Positions 1 to 9,318 of a DNA stretch of 64,000 bases are shown in pieces. A program made the translations under genes and the position numbers. The notes under the pieces were generated by a model. That model was given only the letters and a program-made list of their open reading frames with translations, did no database searches and was not told the DNA's origin. The DNA is taken from NCBI GenBank assembly GCA_016722075.1, contig JADKGW010000001.1, forward strand, positions 2,480,001-2,544,000, read 5' to 3'. The stretch is from Candidatus Kouleothrix ribensis. GTDB lineage: Bacteria > Chloroflexota > Chloroflexia > Chloroflexales > Roseiflexaceae. How positions within the stretch are numbered: the first letter of the stretch is position 1; every line of letters starts with the position of its first letter.

Positions 1-1832
1 TTGGCGAAACGGTCGGTCTCTTCGTCGATCGCCTGGATCAGCCGCAGCGCGGCGCTGTCGCGCTTGAGCACGATCAGCTCGGCCGCGCCGGGCCGCAGCA
101 GGTCGAAGCGGTCGCGGTTGGTGCCCTTCACCACACCGATGGTCGGAAGATGCGCGAAGTTCAGCTCGCGCAGCACCTCGATCGCGCCATTCAGCTGGCC
201 GGCGCCGCCGTCGATCAAGATCAGATCGGGCAGCTCGGCCCAGGTCTCGTCGTCGGCCTGCTGCGTGTCGGCGGGTGCCTCGCCGGGGGCCGTACTGCTC
301 TGAACGGCCTCGATCGCGTCCTGGCGCGCGTTCGCCTCGTCGATCGCGCGCTGCTGCGGAGAAGCCGTGCTCATAACCGAGAGCGCCGGACTCACAACGT
401 CGCCGGCCGCCTCGGCCGCGCGCTTGAAGCGGCGCCGGATCACCTCCTGGATCGAGGCAACATCATTTGCGCCGGCCACCGTCTTGATCTTGAACTTGCG
501 GTAGCGGCTCTTCTTGGGTTCGCCATGCTCAAACACCACCATAGCGCCGACCGAGTTGGTACCCTGGGTATTCGAGATATCGTAGCATTCGATCCGCGCC
601 GGCAGGCCAGGCAGCCCCAGCAGGTCACGGATCTCGCTAAGACTCGCGACAGCCTTCTGCTCGGTGTTGAGCCACTGCAGCCGCATCTCGTCGAGCTTCT
701 GGCGCGCATTCTGGGCCGCCAGCTCGATCAGCTTGCGCTTCTCGCCACGGCGCGGCACCTGGATCTCGACGCGGTGGCCGCGGCGCTGCGCCAGCCACTG
801 CTCGATGATCACCGGCTCCTCGACATGATCGGCCAGCAGGATGTTCGGCGGCACCTGTGCGGCGCTGTCGTAGAACTGAGTCAGGAACGACGAGAGCAGC
901 TGCCCATCGTCCTCGTCTTCGGTATTCTGCAGCGCGAACGGCTCGGAGCCGATCAGCTTGCCGCCGCGAATATAGAACACCTGCACCACCGCCGAGCCAT
1001 TCTCGCGCGCGAAGGCGATCACGTCCTGGTCGGTGTCGACCGTACGCAGCACCTGCTGGCGCTGGCTGATCTGCTCGATGTCGCGGATCTGGTCGCGGAT
1101 GTAGGCGGCACGCTCATACTCCATGTGCTCGGCGGCGTGGGCCATGCGCTGGCGCAGATCACGCACGACCTGCTCGGTCTTGCCTTCGAGGAAGCGGCAG
1201 ACCGACTCGATCGTGGCGCGGTACTCCTCGCGCTCGACCAAGCCGGGCACGCATGGCCCCAGGCAGCGATGGATGTCGTAGTACATACATGGTTTGCCGA
1301 GCTTGCGATGGCGGTTGAACTTCTCGTCTTTACAATCATAGGGCGGGCGAAATGAGAACAGCCGGTTCAGCTCCTTCAGCACGCGCTTAACCGCGCCGGC
1401 GCTCGAGTAGGGCCCAAAGTAGCGCGAGCCGTCGTCGGGCGTGACGCGCGTGCTGAAGATCCGCGGCCACTGCTCGTGCAGCGTCACGCGGATGAACGGG
1501 TAGCTCTTGTTATCCTTGAGTAGGATATTGTACTTGGGCTGGTGCTGCTTGATCAGGTTCATCTCGAGCAGCAGCGCCTCGAGCTCGGAGGTCGTGAGGA
1601 TGATCGCGAAGTCGGCGATCTGCGCGACCAGCCGGCGTGTCTTCGAGCTAAGGCCGCGCGGCGCACCAAAGTACGAGCGCATACGATCGCGCAGCTGCTT
1701 GCTCTTGCCGACGTACAGGATCGCGCCGTGCGCGTCCTTCCAGATATATACGCCCGGCGCAAGCGGCACGTTCTTCAGCCGCTCCTGGAAGTGCTCGGGG
1801 TCGATGATCGCCGTATACGAAAGGTTCGGCAT
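1..1832 (-). CDS. uvrC: UvrABC excinuclease subunit C (3' end outside window)
   Basis: Incision subunit of nucleotide excision repair: it cuts the damaged strand on both sides of a UvrB-bound lesion in the cytoplasm. On the minus strand the ATG at 1832 opens MPNLSYTAIIDPEHF. It is followed by a GIY-YIG nuclease domain (PGVYIWKDAHGAILYVGKSK, about residues 25-45), a UVR segment near residues 205-240, and the RNase H-like half with DLILIDGGAGQLNGAI and, at the window edge, RLIQAIDEETDRFA. About 610 residues are visible, so only the C-terminal helix-hairpin-helix region should be missing. An acidic, Ser/Ala-rich insert of about 55 residues precedes DLILIDGG. No in-frame stop occurs before the edge. 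The identification is secure; the gene is truncated by the window, not broken. Confidence 0.95.
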   Translation of the reverse strand, partial: MPNLSYTAIIDPEHFQERLKNVPLAPGVYIWKDAHGAILYVGKSKQLRDRMRSYFGAPRGLSSKTRRLVAQIADFAIILTTSELEALLLEMNLIKQHQPKYNILLKDNKSYPFIRVTLHEQWPRIFSTRVTPDDGSRYFGPYSSAGAVKRVLKELNRLFSFRPPYDCKDEKFNRHRKLGKPCMYYDIHRCLGPCVPGLVEREEYRATIESVCRFLEGKTEQVVRDLRQRMAHAAEHMEYERAAYIRDQIRDIEQISQRQQVLRTVDTDQDVIAFARENGSAVVQVFYIRGGKLIGSEPFALQNTEDEDDGQLLSSFLTQFYDSAAQVPPNILLADHVEEPVIIEQWLAQRRGHRVEIQVPRRGEKRKLIELAAQNARQKLDEMRLQWLNTEQKAVASLSEIRDLLGLPGLPARIECYDISNTQGTNSVGAMVVFEHGEPKKSRYRKFKIKTVAGANDVASIQEVIRRRFKRAAEAAGDVVSPALSVMSTASPQQRAIDEANARQDAIEAVQSSTAPGEAPADTQQADDETWAELPDLILIDGGAGQLNGAIEVLRELNFAHLPTIGVVKGTNRDRFDLLRPGAAELIVLKRDSAALRLIQAIDEETDRFA

Positions 1833-2278
1833 GGCATTTGGCCGGGCGCCCTGCTGGCCGCTGCGGCGCTGTAGTATATGACGCCAGATCCGGATGTAGG
1901 CGTGTGTTCAGCAGCGCAGGCTGGTGAGCGCAGCCGACCCACGTACAACCAGCATCCCACGCTGTATCCGGCTCGAGCATGAAAATAGAACGGGCGTAGT
2001 ATACCGCATCCCTGGGCCGCCGGCAAAGCTCCGTCGTAGGGAAGGTGTTCACGGTTGGGGTACAGGGGCGCCGACACACGCAGACGTAGCATACGCTGTC
2101 CGTGTTCGTCCGCGTCCCAAACCCGTACGTCTGAACAGGTACGCCATAGGATGCATCCGGCGGCTGCGCGGCCGCGCGCATGTGCCGCGCAGTCCGTCAT
2201 CTGACTGATGTAGGTGGCCCGGCTGGTACGCTATACTCCATGGGGGGTCACAGTCGTACACAATGCTGGCACAGCCAC
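1833..2278. other. intergenic region between divergent uvrC and LAL regulator
   Basis: About 450 bases with no convincing gene; open frames across it are uncomposed and lack ribosome sites. It holds TATACT-like -10 hexamers on the minus strand (1873-1878, suitable for uvrC) and on the plus strand (2231-2236, suitable for the regulator). Near 2094-2140 there is a 'tgtccgtgttcgtccgcgtcc...gtctgaacag' stretch that recurs in related form near 17784-17832. Confidence 0.5.
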
Positions 2279-5269
2279 ATGGCTCAATTCTTCGCACAAC
2301 CTGTCGTCTGCCCGGTTCTGATCGGTCGGGCCAATGCCGTGGCCGTGATCGATCATCTGATCGACGCGCTCGCAACGCCGCGCAGCCAGATACTGCTGAT
2401 CTCGGGCGACGCCGGCATCGGCAAATCACGCCTGGTCGGCGAGGCCAAAACCTACGCCAATGCACGCGGCGCTATGGTGCTTCAGGGTGCTTGCTTTCCA
2501 CAAGACCAAACCTGCCCATTCGCGCCATTGCGCGATCTGATGCGGGCCAATTTCGCCGACCCGCTCGGCGAGCTTGCGCCGTTCGCGCACGAGCTGTACC
2601 CGCTGCTGGATCTACTGCCGCCGGCTACTACGCTACTCGCGCCCGCCGCCGACTCCGAGCAGCAGAAGCGGCGCCTGTTCGCGGCGCTTGCCCAGCTCAT
2701 TCTGCGCGACGCAGCGCAGCGCCCGCTCGTGTTCATTATCGAGGATCTCCACTGGAGCGACCCGGTAAGCCTCGACTTTCTGCTCTTCCTGGCGCGCCAG
2801 GCTGCCAGCATGCCCGTGTTGCTAATTGGCACCTATCGCGGCGATGAGGTCGGCCCGGCGCTACGCCACTACTTGATGCAGCTCGATCGCACCCGCCTGG
2901 CCCACGAGCTTGTGCTTGCGCCGCTCACACCTGCTGAGGTCGAGATGATGATTCAGCGCATCTTCGACCTGCACCGCCCGATCCACGCCGAGTTTGTGAG
3001 TACGCTCTATACGCTCACCGAAGGCAACCCATTTTTCGTCGAAGAGTTGCTCAAGGCGCTGGTAGTGGCCGGCGACATTTTCATCGTCGATGGCAAGTGG
3101 GATCGCAAACCAATCGACCCGTTGCGCATTCCACGCAGTGTGCAAGCCGCTGTTCAGCAGCGCATCGAACATCTCAGCGCCGACGCGCGCCAGGTGCTGG
3201 GGTTAGCAGCGGTGGCCGGGCGACGCTTCGACTTCGATTTGCTGCGGCAGATTACCGGCTACAGCGAGCGCGATCTGGTGGGTCTGATCAAAGAGCTGAT
3301 CGGCGCGCAGCTCGTGACTGAAGAATCAGCCGATCAATATGCGTTTCGGCATGCTCTGACACGCCAGACGCTGTATGCAAACCTGCTGGCCCGCGAGCGC
3401 CAGGCCCTGCACCGCACGATCGCCGAGGCACTTGAGCAAATTCGCGCCGCACCAACCGATCGCCTGGCTGACCTGGCATATCACTACGACGCCGCTGGCG
3501 CCTGGGAGCAGGCACTCACCTATGCAGAACAGGCGGGGTTACATGCCCAGGCCAGTTTCGCGCCGCAAGCCGCAGTCACTCAGCTGACCCGAGCGCTGGC
3601 GGCGGCCGAGCGGCTGGGCCTTACTCCCACGCCGCAGATCTATCAAGCGCGCGGGCGCGCCTACGAGACACTTGGGCAGTTCACGCTCGCGCAGGCCGAC
3701 TATGATCGGGCGCTTCAGGCCGCACACACAGCCAACGATCCGGCAGCAGAATGGCCGATCCTGATCGATATTGGCACACTATGGACCGGGCGCGACTACG
3801 CCCAGACCGGCCAGTGGTTTACACGCGCGCTCGATCTCGCGAATACGATCGGCGACCCACGCTTGCGCGCCCACAGCCTCAACCGGCTGGGCAACTGGCT
3901 GACAAATGTTGGCCGCACGGCAGAAAGCCTGGCTACACTCTACGATGCGCTGGCCGCCTTCGAGGCGCTCGGCGACGCGCAGGGGATCGCCGAGACACAC
4001 GAGCGCCTGGGAATGGCCAATGGCATGTATGGCGACACCATGAGCAGCGAGCGACACTACCGGCTGGCGATTGAACGATTCCGCGCGCTCGGCGACCAGC
4101 GTGGGCTATCCTACAGCCTGGCTGGAAGCTGCGGCTACCCAAGCCCTGGATTCAGCGCCACCGTCTTTGTCGTGCGCGAGTCGCGCGCGGCGTGCCACAG
4201 CCGCCTGGCCGAGGCCGCACAGCTCGCCCGCCAGATCGACTGGCAGGCCGGGCGCGCGTTTGCCGAGTGGATAGCCGCCGTCAACTGCGCCAGCTTCGGG
4301 GAGTTTGGCGATGCGCTCGCGCACGCAGATGCCGGGCGCCAGATCGCCGAGGAGATCGGCCATCGCCAATGGACGACGGCCGCGCACTGGACGCGCGGCT
4401 TCGTTTTCGCAACGCTGCTGGCGCCTGAGCGCGCCGTGGCGGCGCTAGAGATCGCGGTGCCGCTTGCGCGCAGCCTTGGCTCATCGTTTTGGATCAATAA
4501 TAGCATCGCATATCTCGGGCGCGCCTATCGCATGCGCGGCGACCTGGCCAGCGCACGCGCGCTGCTCGCGCCGGCGCTGCCGCCGGATGGCCGGCCGCAC
4601 AACATCCAGCAGCAGCATGTCTTATGGGCCTGGGGCGAGCTGCTACTCGCGGAAGGCGATGCACAGGGCGCACTGCGTATCGCCGAAACATTACTCGCCA
4701 GCGCGCCTGGCACCCCCCACGACCAGCCCATCCCCGCGCTGCTGAAGCTGCAAGGCGAAGCGCTGCTGAAGCTTGGCCGAGCAGGCGACGCTGCCAGTGC
4801 GCTTGAGGCCGCTCGACAAGGCGCGCAGGAACGCGGCGAGCAGCCCCTGCTCTGGCAGATCCAGGTTGCGCTGGGCCGGGCATACCGCCAGCTAGGGCGC
4901 GACCCAGAGGCCCAGCACGCGCTGGCCGCCGCCAGCGCTGTGGTGGTCACGCTGGCCGCCGCGATCACCGATGACGAGTTGCGCGAGCAGTTTCTGTGTA
5001 TGGTCGGTGCCACAATACACGAATCAGCGCTGGCCACCTCGCGCCGCAAATTCGCCGAGCCCGACGGCCTTACCGCGCGCGAGTACGCTGTAATCGCCCT
5101 CATTGCGCGTGGCTACAGCAATCGCGCGATTGCCGATGCGCTCGTGATCGCCGAGAAAACTGCCGAAGGCCATGTCAGCAGCATCCTCAGAAAGCTTGGC
5201 TTTAGCTCGCGCACGCAGGCTGCGGCGTACGCGATTCAACACGGCTTACTCAGCAATTCGGCCAATTAA
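2279..5269 (+). CDS. LAL-type AAA/TPR regulator with LuxR C-terminal HTH
   Basis: Large ATP-dependent transcriptional regulator of the MalT/LAL class. The N-terminal AAA (ATPase_2-type) module has Walker A SGDAGIGKSRL (about residues 41-51) and Walker B VFIIEDLHWSD (about 151-161). A long alpha-solenoid of TPR-like helices follows (about 400-900). A LuxR helix-turn-helix (LTAREYAVIALIARGYSNRA ... about 930-990) ends the protein. The ATG at 2279 is chosen because PVVCPVLIGRANAVAVID, the usual beginning of this ATPase, follows directly and a TATACT hexamer lies at 2231-2236. An upstream in-frame ATG at 2240 is possible. The ligand is unknown: the solenoid of such proteins usually senses a metabolite or partner. 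It stands alone, divergent from uvrC. Confidence 0.88.
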   Translation: MAQFFAQPVVCPVLIGRANAVAVIDHLIDALATPRSQILLISGDAGIGKSRLVGEAKTYANARGAMVLQGACFPQDQTCPFAPLRDLMRANFADPLGELAPFAHELYPLLDLLPPATTLLAPAADSEQQKRRLFAALAQLILRDAAQRPLVFIIEDLHWSDPVSLDFLLFLARQAASMPVLLIGTYRGDEVGPALRHYLMQLDRTRLAHELVLAPLTPAEVEMMIQRIFDLHRPIHAEFVSTLYTLTEGNPFFVEELLKALVVAGDIFIVDGKWDRKPIDPLRIPRSVQAAVQQRIEHLSADARQVLGLAAVAGRRFDFDLLRQITGYSERDLVGLIKELIGAQLVTEESADQYAFRHALTRQTLYANLLARERQALHRTIAEALEQIRAAPTDRLADLAYHYDAAGAWEQALTYAEQAGLHAQASFAPQAAVTQLTRALAAAERLGLTPTPQIYQARGRAYETLGQFTLAQADYDRALQAAHTANDPAAEWPILIDIGTLWTGRDYAQTGQWFTRALDLANTIGDPRLRAHSLNRLGNWLTNVGRTAESLATLYDALAAFEALGDAQGIAETHERLGMANGMYGDTMSSERHYRLAIERFRALGDQRGLSYSLAGSCGYPSPGFSATVFVVRESRAACHSRLAEAAQLARQIDWQAGRAFAEWIAAVNCASFGEFGDALAHADAGRQIAEEIGHRQWTTAAHWTRGFVFATLLAPERAVAALEIAVPLARSLGSSFWINNSIAYLGRAYRMRGDLASARALLAPALPPDGRPHNIQQQHVLWAWGELLLAEGDAQGALRIAETLLASAPGTPHDQPIPALLKLQGEALLKLGRAGDAASALEAARQGAQERGEQPLLWQIQVALGRAYRQLGRDPEAQHALAAASAVVVTLAAAITDDELREQFLCMVGATIHESALATSRRKFAEPDGLTAREYAVIALIARGYSNRAIADALVIAEKTAEGHVSSILRKLGFSSRTQAAAYAIQHGLLSNSAN

Positions 5270-5460
5270 CCCTGCGCCCTACGCACCCTTCCATCGCAAG
5301 CCCCGCACCCCTCTACACCGCAAGTCGGATACACTCCCTACGAGCTTGCCCACAAGACCAGGGCTTTCCCCGATGCGGTTGCGCCCAGAAACTACTAGGA
5401 TACACCTATGTCTAACGTATCCGAACGCATCGACATGCGCCACGTGAAAGGAACCTCAGA

Positions 5461-5946
5461 ATGGCGGCTCAAACACATACCCCCGCTCAGATTGGTTTCG
5501 CATCGGTGAAGCTCGGGGCGGCGATCGTGGCTCTGGCAGGCGTTGGGCTGATCGCCTATGGAACGATGTTCCTCATCCGCAACTTCTACGGCTTTATCGA
5601 GCTAGGTATCACCCCCGACCTGATCGGCACAACCGCTGAGGGCTTACAGCGGGCAAATCCGCAGCTGTATCACTACATCAGCCATCTGCAGGTGGGCCTC
5701 TCGGGCTTCATAATCGGCCTCGGGATCGCGGTCTGCGCCCTGGCCTGGTTTGGCATCCGCAACGGCGTACGCTGGGCGCTCTGGAGCGCCTTCCTCGCCC
5801 CGGTAGTCGCCGTGGCGATCGCACTGCCACTGCACTACCCCTACGGGTTCGACACGATCGGCCATCTCGGCTTGATCTATCTTGACGGACTCACGCTACT
5901 GGCCGGCACTGTGCTCGCGCACAACGCGCTCAGCCGCTCGCAGTAA
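5461..5946 (+). CDS. small four-helix membrane protein, unknown function
   Basis: A 161-aa hydrophobic protein with about four membrane segments: VKLGAAIVALAGVGLIAYG, GFIIGLGIAVCALAWFGI, a segment around FLAPVVAVAIALPLHY, and a last segment around LIYLDGLTLLAGTVLAHN. It is preceded by GAAAGGAACCTCAG, a good ribosome site ending just before the ATG at 5461. No catalytic motif is seen. It lies between the LAL regulator and a PIG-L gene without clear operon linkage. I do not recognise the family. Confidence 0.75.
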   Translation: MAAQTHTPAQIGFASVKLGAAIVALAGVGLIAYGTMFLIRNFYGFIELGITPDLIGTTAEGLQRANPQLYHYISHLQVGLSGFIIGLGIAVCALAWFGIRNGVRWALWSAFLAPVVAVAIALPLHYPYGFDTIGHLGLIYLDGLTLLAGTVLAHNALSRSQ

Positions 5947-6011
5947 GCCGGCAATGCGCACTCGTGGGCCACGTGTTATGCGCGTGGCCATTCCGGTTAA
6001 GAGGATATCGT

Positions 6012-6842
6012 ATGCATGATACATTACGACTTATGTGCATCCTGGCGCATCCCGATGACGAGTCGCTTGGCACCGGCGGCATCCTGGCCCGGTACGCGGC
6101 CGAGGGAGTTGCGACCACTCTGGTGACTGCGACGCGTGGCGAGCGCGGCTGGCAGGGCAGTGCAGCGGCCTATCCAGGATCGCTGGCGCTAGGCCGAATG
6201 CGTGAGGCTGAGCTCCGCGCCGCCGCACAGGTGCTTGGCCTCCGCGAGGTCGTCTTCCTCGGCTACCAAGATGGCGAGCTCGATCGCGCCGACCCGGCCG
6301 AGGCAATTGGCCAGCTGGTAGCGCAGCTGCGGCGGCTGCGTCCCGATGTGGTCGTCACGTTCGACCCGAGCGGAGTATATGGCCACCCCGATCATATCGC
6401 GATCTCACAATTCACTATGGCGGCGATTGTGGCATCCGCCAATCCAGGCTACGCCGGGCCACCGGCGCTCCCGGCCCATCAGGTCGCCAAGCTATACTAC
6501 CTGGCGCCCAGCCGCAATCTGCTCGCAGCCTACCAGAAAGCGTTCGGCGATCTGGTGATTCCAGTCGATGGAACCGAGCGGCGGGTCAGCGGCTGGGATA
6601 GCTGGGCCATCACGACGCAGATCGATACGATCGCGTACTGGCCGCAGGTCTGGCAGGCGGTCAGCTGCCACCGCACGCAACTTCCAGCCTATCAGATGCT
6701 GCAGAGTCTACCAGATGAGCACCATCACCACCTATGGGGCACGCAGACCTTCTACCGGGCGTTTAGCCTGGTCAACGGCGGGCGCACGATCGAGCGCGAT
6801 CTGTTTGAGGGCCTACGGAACCCGACCAATGCTGCTACGTGA
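6012..6842 (+). CDS. PIG-L/LmbE family zinc deacetylase
   Basis: Zn-dependent N-deacetylase of the PIG-L/LmbE/MshB superfamily, which removes acetyl groups from N-acetyl-sugar conjugates. The metal-binding signature AHPDDE sits at about residues 11-16 (ILAHPDDESLGTGGILARY), and the third ligand motif GHPDH at about 124. VVVTFDPSGVYGHPDHIAIS is typical of the mycothiol/bacillithiol-type branch. The ATG at 6012 is chosen over an upstream in-frame ATG (5964) because of the AGAGGAT ribosome site at spacing about 7 and because conserved sequence starts immediately. A length of 276 aa fits the family. The substrate cannot be read from sequence. Confidence 0.9.
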   Translation: MHDTLRLMCILAHPDDESLGTGGILARYAAEGVATTLVTATRGERGWQGSAAAYPGSLALGRMREAELRAAAQVLGLREVVFLGYQDGELDRADPAEAIGQLVAQLRRLRPDVVVTFDPSGVYGHPDHIAISQFTMAAIVASANPGYAGPPALPAHQVAKLYYLAPSRNLLAAYQKAFGDLVIPVDGTERRVSGWDSWAITTQIDTIAYWPQVWQAVSCHRTQLPAYQMLQSLPDEHHHHLWGTQTFYRAFSLVNGGRTIERDLFEGLRNPTNAAT

Positions 6843-6876
6843 GAACATGGGCATCCGGCGGCAGAGCCGCGAGTTC

Positions 6877-6904
6877 TTGACTTTTCGCCCCTAGATCGTA
6901 TACT
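6877..6904 (+). promoter_or_regulatory. sigma70-type promoter for the LLM oxidoreductase gene
   Basis: TTGACT at 6877-6882 and TATACT at 6899-6904 are separated by 16 bp, 33 bases ahead of the ATG at 6937, with AGGAGATCTCG as ribosome site. The arrangement supports separate transcription from the PIG-L gene. Confidence 0.6.
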
Positions 6905-6936
6905 ACAGCGCATTGCCGGCATAGCAGGAGATCTCG

Positions 6937-7821
6937 ATGCAGGTAGGCGCGATTTTCCCACAGACTGAGATCGGCAACGATCCGATCGCTATCCGCGACT
7001 ACGCCCAGGCGGCCGAGGCCCTGGGCTATCGCCATATCCTGGCCTACGACCATGTGCTGGGCGCCGGGTTGGCCGGCCGGCCCGGCTGGCGCGGGCCATA
7101 CAACAGCGACACGCCGTTTCACGAGCCGTTTGTGCTGTTCGCCTACCTGGCCGGCCAGACGCGCACGATCGGCTTTACCACCGGCGTGATCGTGCTGCCG
7201 CAGCGCCAGACTGCGCTGGTCGCTAAGCAGGCCGCCGCGCTGGATGTGCTCAGCGGCGGCCGGCTGCGCCTGGGCGTCGGCACCGGCTGGAACGAGGTCG
7301 AATATCAGGCGCTGGGCGAGAATTTCGGCAATCGCGGCGCACGCTCCGAAGAGCAGATCGCCGTGCTGCGCGCGCTCTGGAGCGCGCCGGTGGTGACATT
7401 TCACGGGCGCTGGCATACGATCGAGGCTGCCGGCATCAACCCACTGCCGCTGCAGCGCCCGATCCCGCTGTGGATCGGCGGCTACGTCAACGCCGTGATC
7501 GAGCGCGCCGGGCGGCTGGCCGATGGCTGGTTCCCGGCCGGCCCGCCCAACGACCAGGCCCGCGCGAATGTCGAGCGCCTGCGCGCGGCCGCTGCTGCCG
7601 CCGGGCGCGCCGCCGACGCGGTTGGCATTGAGGCCCGCCTGAGCCTGAACCAGACGCCCGAGGGCGCCGCAGCGACCTTCGCCGCAGGCTGGAGTGCGCT
7701 TGGCGCCACGCATCTCTCGGTGAACACCATGGGTATGGGCTTTCGCTCGCCGCAGCAGCACATCGATGCACTACGGCGCATGGCTGCCACGCTCGGCGTG
7801 CTGCCCGCGAGTTCGCTATAA
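6937..7821 (+). CDS. LLM-class F420-dependent oxidoreductase
   Basis: Bacterial luciferase-like TIM-barrel oxidoreductase, 294 aa, probably using coenzyme F420. It has the family's N-terminal strand MQVGAIFPQTEIGNDPIAIR, the block GFTTGVIVLPQRQTALVAKQ, and RLRLGVGTGWNEVEYQALG with the conserved GxGxGWxxxE. IPLWIGGYVNAVIERAGRLA comes near residue 185. A strong AGGAGATCTCG ribosome site precedes the ATG. The substrate is not predictable. A second probable F420/flavin enzyme (27621-28016) lies elsewhere in the window, which fits an F420-using actinobacterial/Chloroflexota-type metabolism. Confidence 0.9.
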   Translation: MQVGAIFPQTEIGNDPIAIRDYAQAAEALGYRHILAYDHVLGAGLAGRPGWRGPYNSDTPFHEPFVLFAYLAGQTRTIGFTTGVIVLPQRQTALVAKQAAALDVLSGGRLRLGVGTGWNEVEYQALGENFGNRGARSEEQIAVLRALWSAPVVTFHGRWHTIEAAGINPLPLQRPIPLWIGGYVNAVIERAGRLADGWFPAGPPNDQARANVERLRAAAAAAGRAADAVGIEARLSLNQTPEGAAATFAAGWSALGATHLSVNTMGMGFRSPQQHIDALRRMAATLGVLPASSL

Positions 7822-7890
7822 GGGTGGGTGGGGGCGAAGGACATCGCAGCCTAAATTCACATCTTGAGAAGATGAAATAGTTGTATCGCT

Positions 7891-8904
7891 ATGCTCGAAA
7901 AACCTGATCTCAATGACCAAAGGATCATCACCTGTTTACACGACGAATATGGATTGAGTGTTGCTCAAATCGCTTTTTTACCACTCGGCGCTGATATGAA
8001 TACCGCCGTGTATCGCGTCGTCGGCAACGATGAAACACCCTACTTTGTCAAGTTAAGACGCGGAGATTTTAATGAGGCGGTGATAACCGTTCCAAAATTC
8101 CTCAGCGATCAAGGCATCATACAAATCATCCCGGCGCTAACAACCCAGAGGGGGCAACTCTATGCACATCTGGATCCTTTCAGAGTAATCCTTTATCCTT
8201 TTGTGGCAGGATACAATGGCTTGGAAGTGAACTTGTCGGATCAACAGCGGATCGAGTTTGGTACAGCCCTAAAGAGCTTTCACACGGCTAAGATACCTGA
8301 AGCATTAACCAAAGGGATACGCAGAGAAACATTCTCGTCTGAGTGGCGCGACAAAGTGAGGTCGTTTCTTGAGCGGATTGAGGATGAAAGCTTTGATGAA
8401 CCGGTTGCGGTCGAATTGGCTGCTTTTTTGAAAAGGAAGCGTGGTGAAACGCTCGAACTGGTCAATCGGGCTGAACAGTTGGCTCAAGCATTTCAAAGAC
8501 AATTGCCGGAATTTATTTTATGCCACGCCGATATTCACGCCTGGAACCTGCTGATTGATGTCAATGGCCGGTTATACCTGGTAGATTGGGATACGCTTTT
8601 GTTTGCTCCTAAAGAACGGGATTTGATGTTTATTGGGGCAGGGTTAGGAGGTAATGGACACAGCCTTGAGGAAGAAGAAAGACTATTCTATCAAGGCTAT
8701 GGTTCGACGGCGGTTGACCCAATAGGAATTGCGTACTATCGGAGTGAGCGGGTTATAGAAGATATAGCGGTCTACTGTGAGCAACTCTTATTATCAGAAG
8801 CAGGTGGGGCAGATCGGGCAGAGTCGTTTGAAGCATTGAAGGCCAATTATTTACCCAACGGCACAATAGCGATTGCCAGAGAGTCAGATGCTGCCTACAT
8901 ATGA
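7891..8904 (+). CDS. APH-family phosphotransferase, AT-rich, probably acquired
   Basis: Protein-kinase-fold phosphotransferase of the aminoglycoside phosphotransferase (APH) family, 337 aa. The catalytic loop CHADIHAWNLLIDVNGRL is at about 210-228 (HxDxxxxN). The metal-binding VDWDTLLFAPKERDLMF follows at about 231, the equivalent of DFG. The overall look is closest to the spectinomycin/APH(9)-like branch, but the substrate is not proven. Base composition and codon use differ visibly from all neighbours (many AT-ending codons, A/T runs), which suggests lateral acquisition. No clear Shine-Dalgarno precedes the ATG. The FKBP gene follows after 16 bases. Confidence 0.85.
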   Translation: MLEKPDLNDQRIITCLHDEYGLSVAQIAFLPLGADMNTAVYRVVGNDETPYFVKLRRGDFNEAVITVPKFLSDQGIIQIIPALTTQRGQLYAHLDPFRVILYPFVAGYNGLEVNLSDQQRIEFGTALKSFHTAKIPEALTKGIRRETFSSEWRDKVRSFLERIEDESFDEPVAVELAAFLKRKRGETLELVNRAEQLAQAFQRQLPEFILCHADIHAWNLLIDVNGRLYLVDWDTLLFAPKERDLMFIGAGLGGNGHSLEEEERLFYQGYGSTAVDPIGIAYYRSERVIEDIAVYCEQLLLSEAGGADRAESFEALKANYLPNGTIAIARESDAAYI

Positions 8905-8920
8905 ACAAGGAGCAAACACA

Positions 8921-9256
8921 ATGACAAGCGCGGGCCTCCAGATCGAAAAACTGACAGCGGGCCAGGGCCTGGCACCCAAAGCCGGCGACCGCGTGTCGGT
9001 ACACTACACCGGCTGGCTGACCAACGGCAAGAAGTTCGACAGCTCGCGCGACCGCGGCGAGCCGTTCGTGTTTACGCTCGGCCGTGGCCAGGTGATCAAG
9101 GGTTGGGACGAGGGCGTGGCAACCATGCAGATTGGCGACACGGTGCGGCTAACCATCCCGCCCGAGCTGGGTTATGGCGCCCGCGGCGCTGGCGGTGTCA
9201 TCCCACCCAACGCTACGCTGATCTTCGAGGTTGAGCTGCTCGGCATTATTGCCTGA
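8921..9256 (+). CDS. FKBP-type peptidyl-prolyl cis-trans isomerase
   Basis: Small single-domain FKBP, 111 aa, catalysing prolyl isomerisation in the cytoplasm. It has GDRVSVHYTGWLTNGKKFDS, FVFTLGRGQVIKGWDEGV and LTIPPELGYGARGAGGVIPP, the complete active-site framework (Y, F, D, W, Y). There is no signal peptide. The ATG at 8921 is chosen for its AAGGAG site at spacing about 8; the upstream in-frame ATG at 8873 would overlap the APH gene. GC content returns to the local norm. Confidence 0.95.
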   Translation: MTSAGLQIEKLTAGQGLAPKAGDRVSVHYTGWLTNGKKFDSSRDRGEPFVFTLGRGQVIKGWDEGVATMQIGDTVRLTIPPELGYGARGAGGVIPPNATLIFEVELLGIIA

Positions 9257-9318
9257 TCAGCCGACGAGCGACGTTGGCGGGACTCCATCCCGCTAACGCC
9301 GCCTTTAGCGAGAAACGC

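Noticed and set aside
150..1355. 401-aa plus-strand open frame across uvrC
   Set aside because: It is a complementary-strand shadow; the minus-strand sense shows all UvrC motifs.
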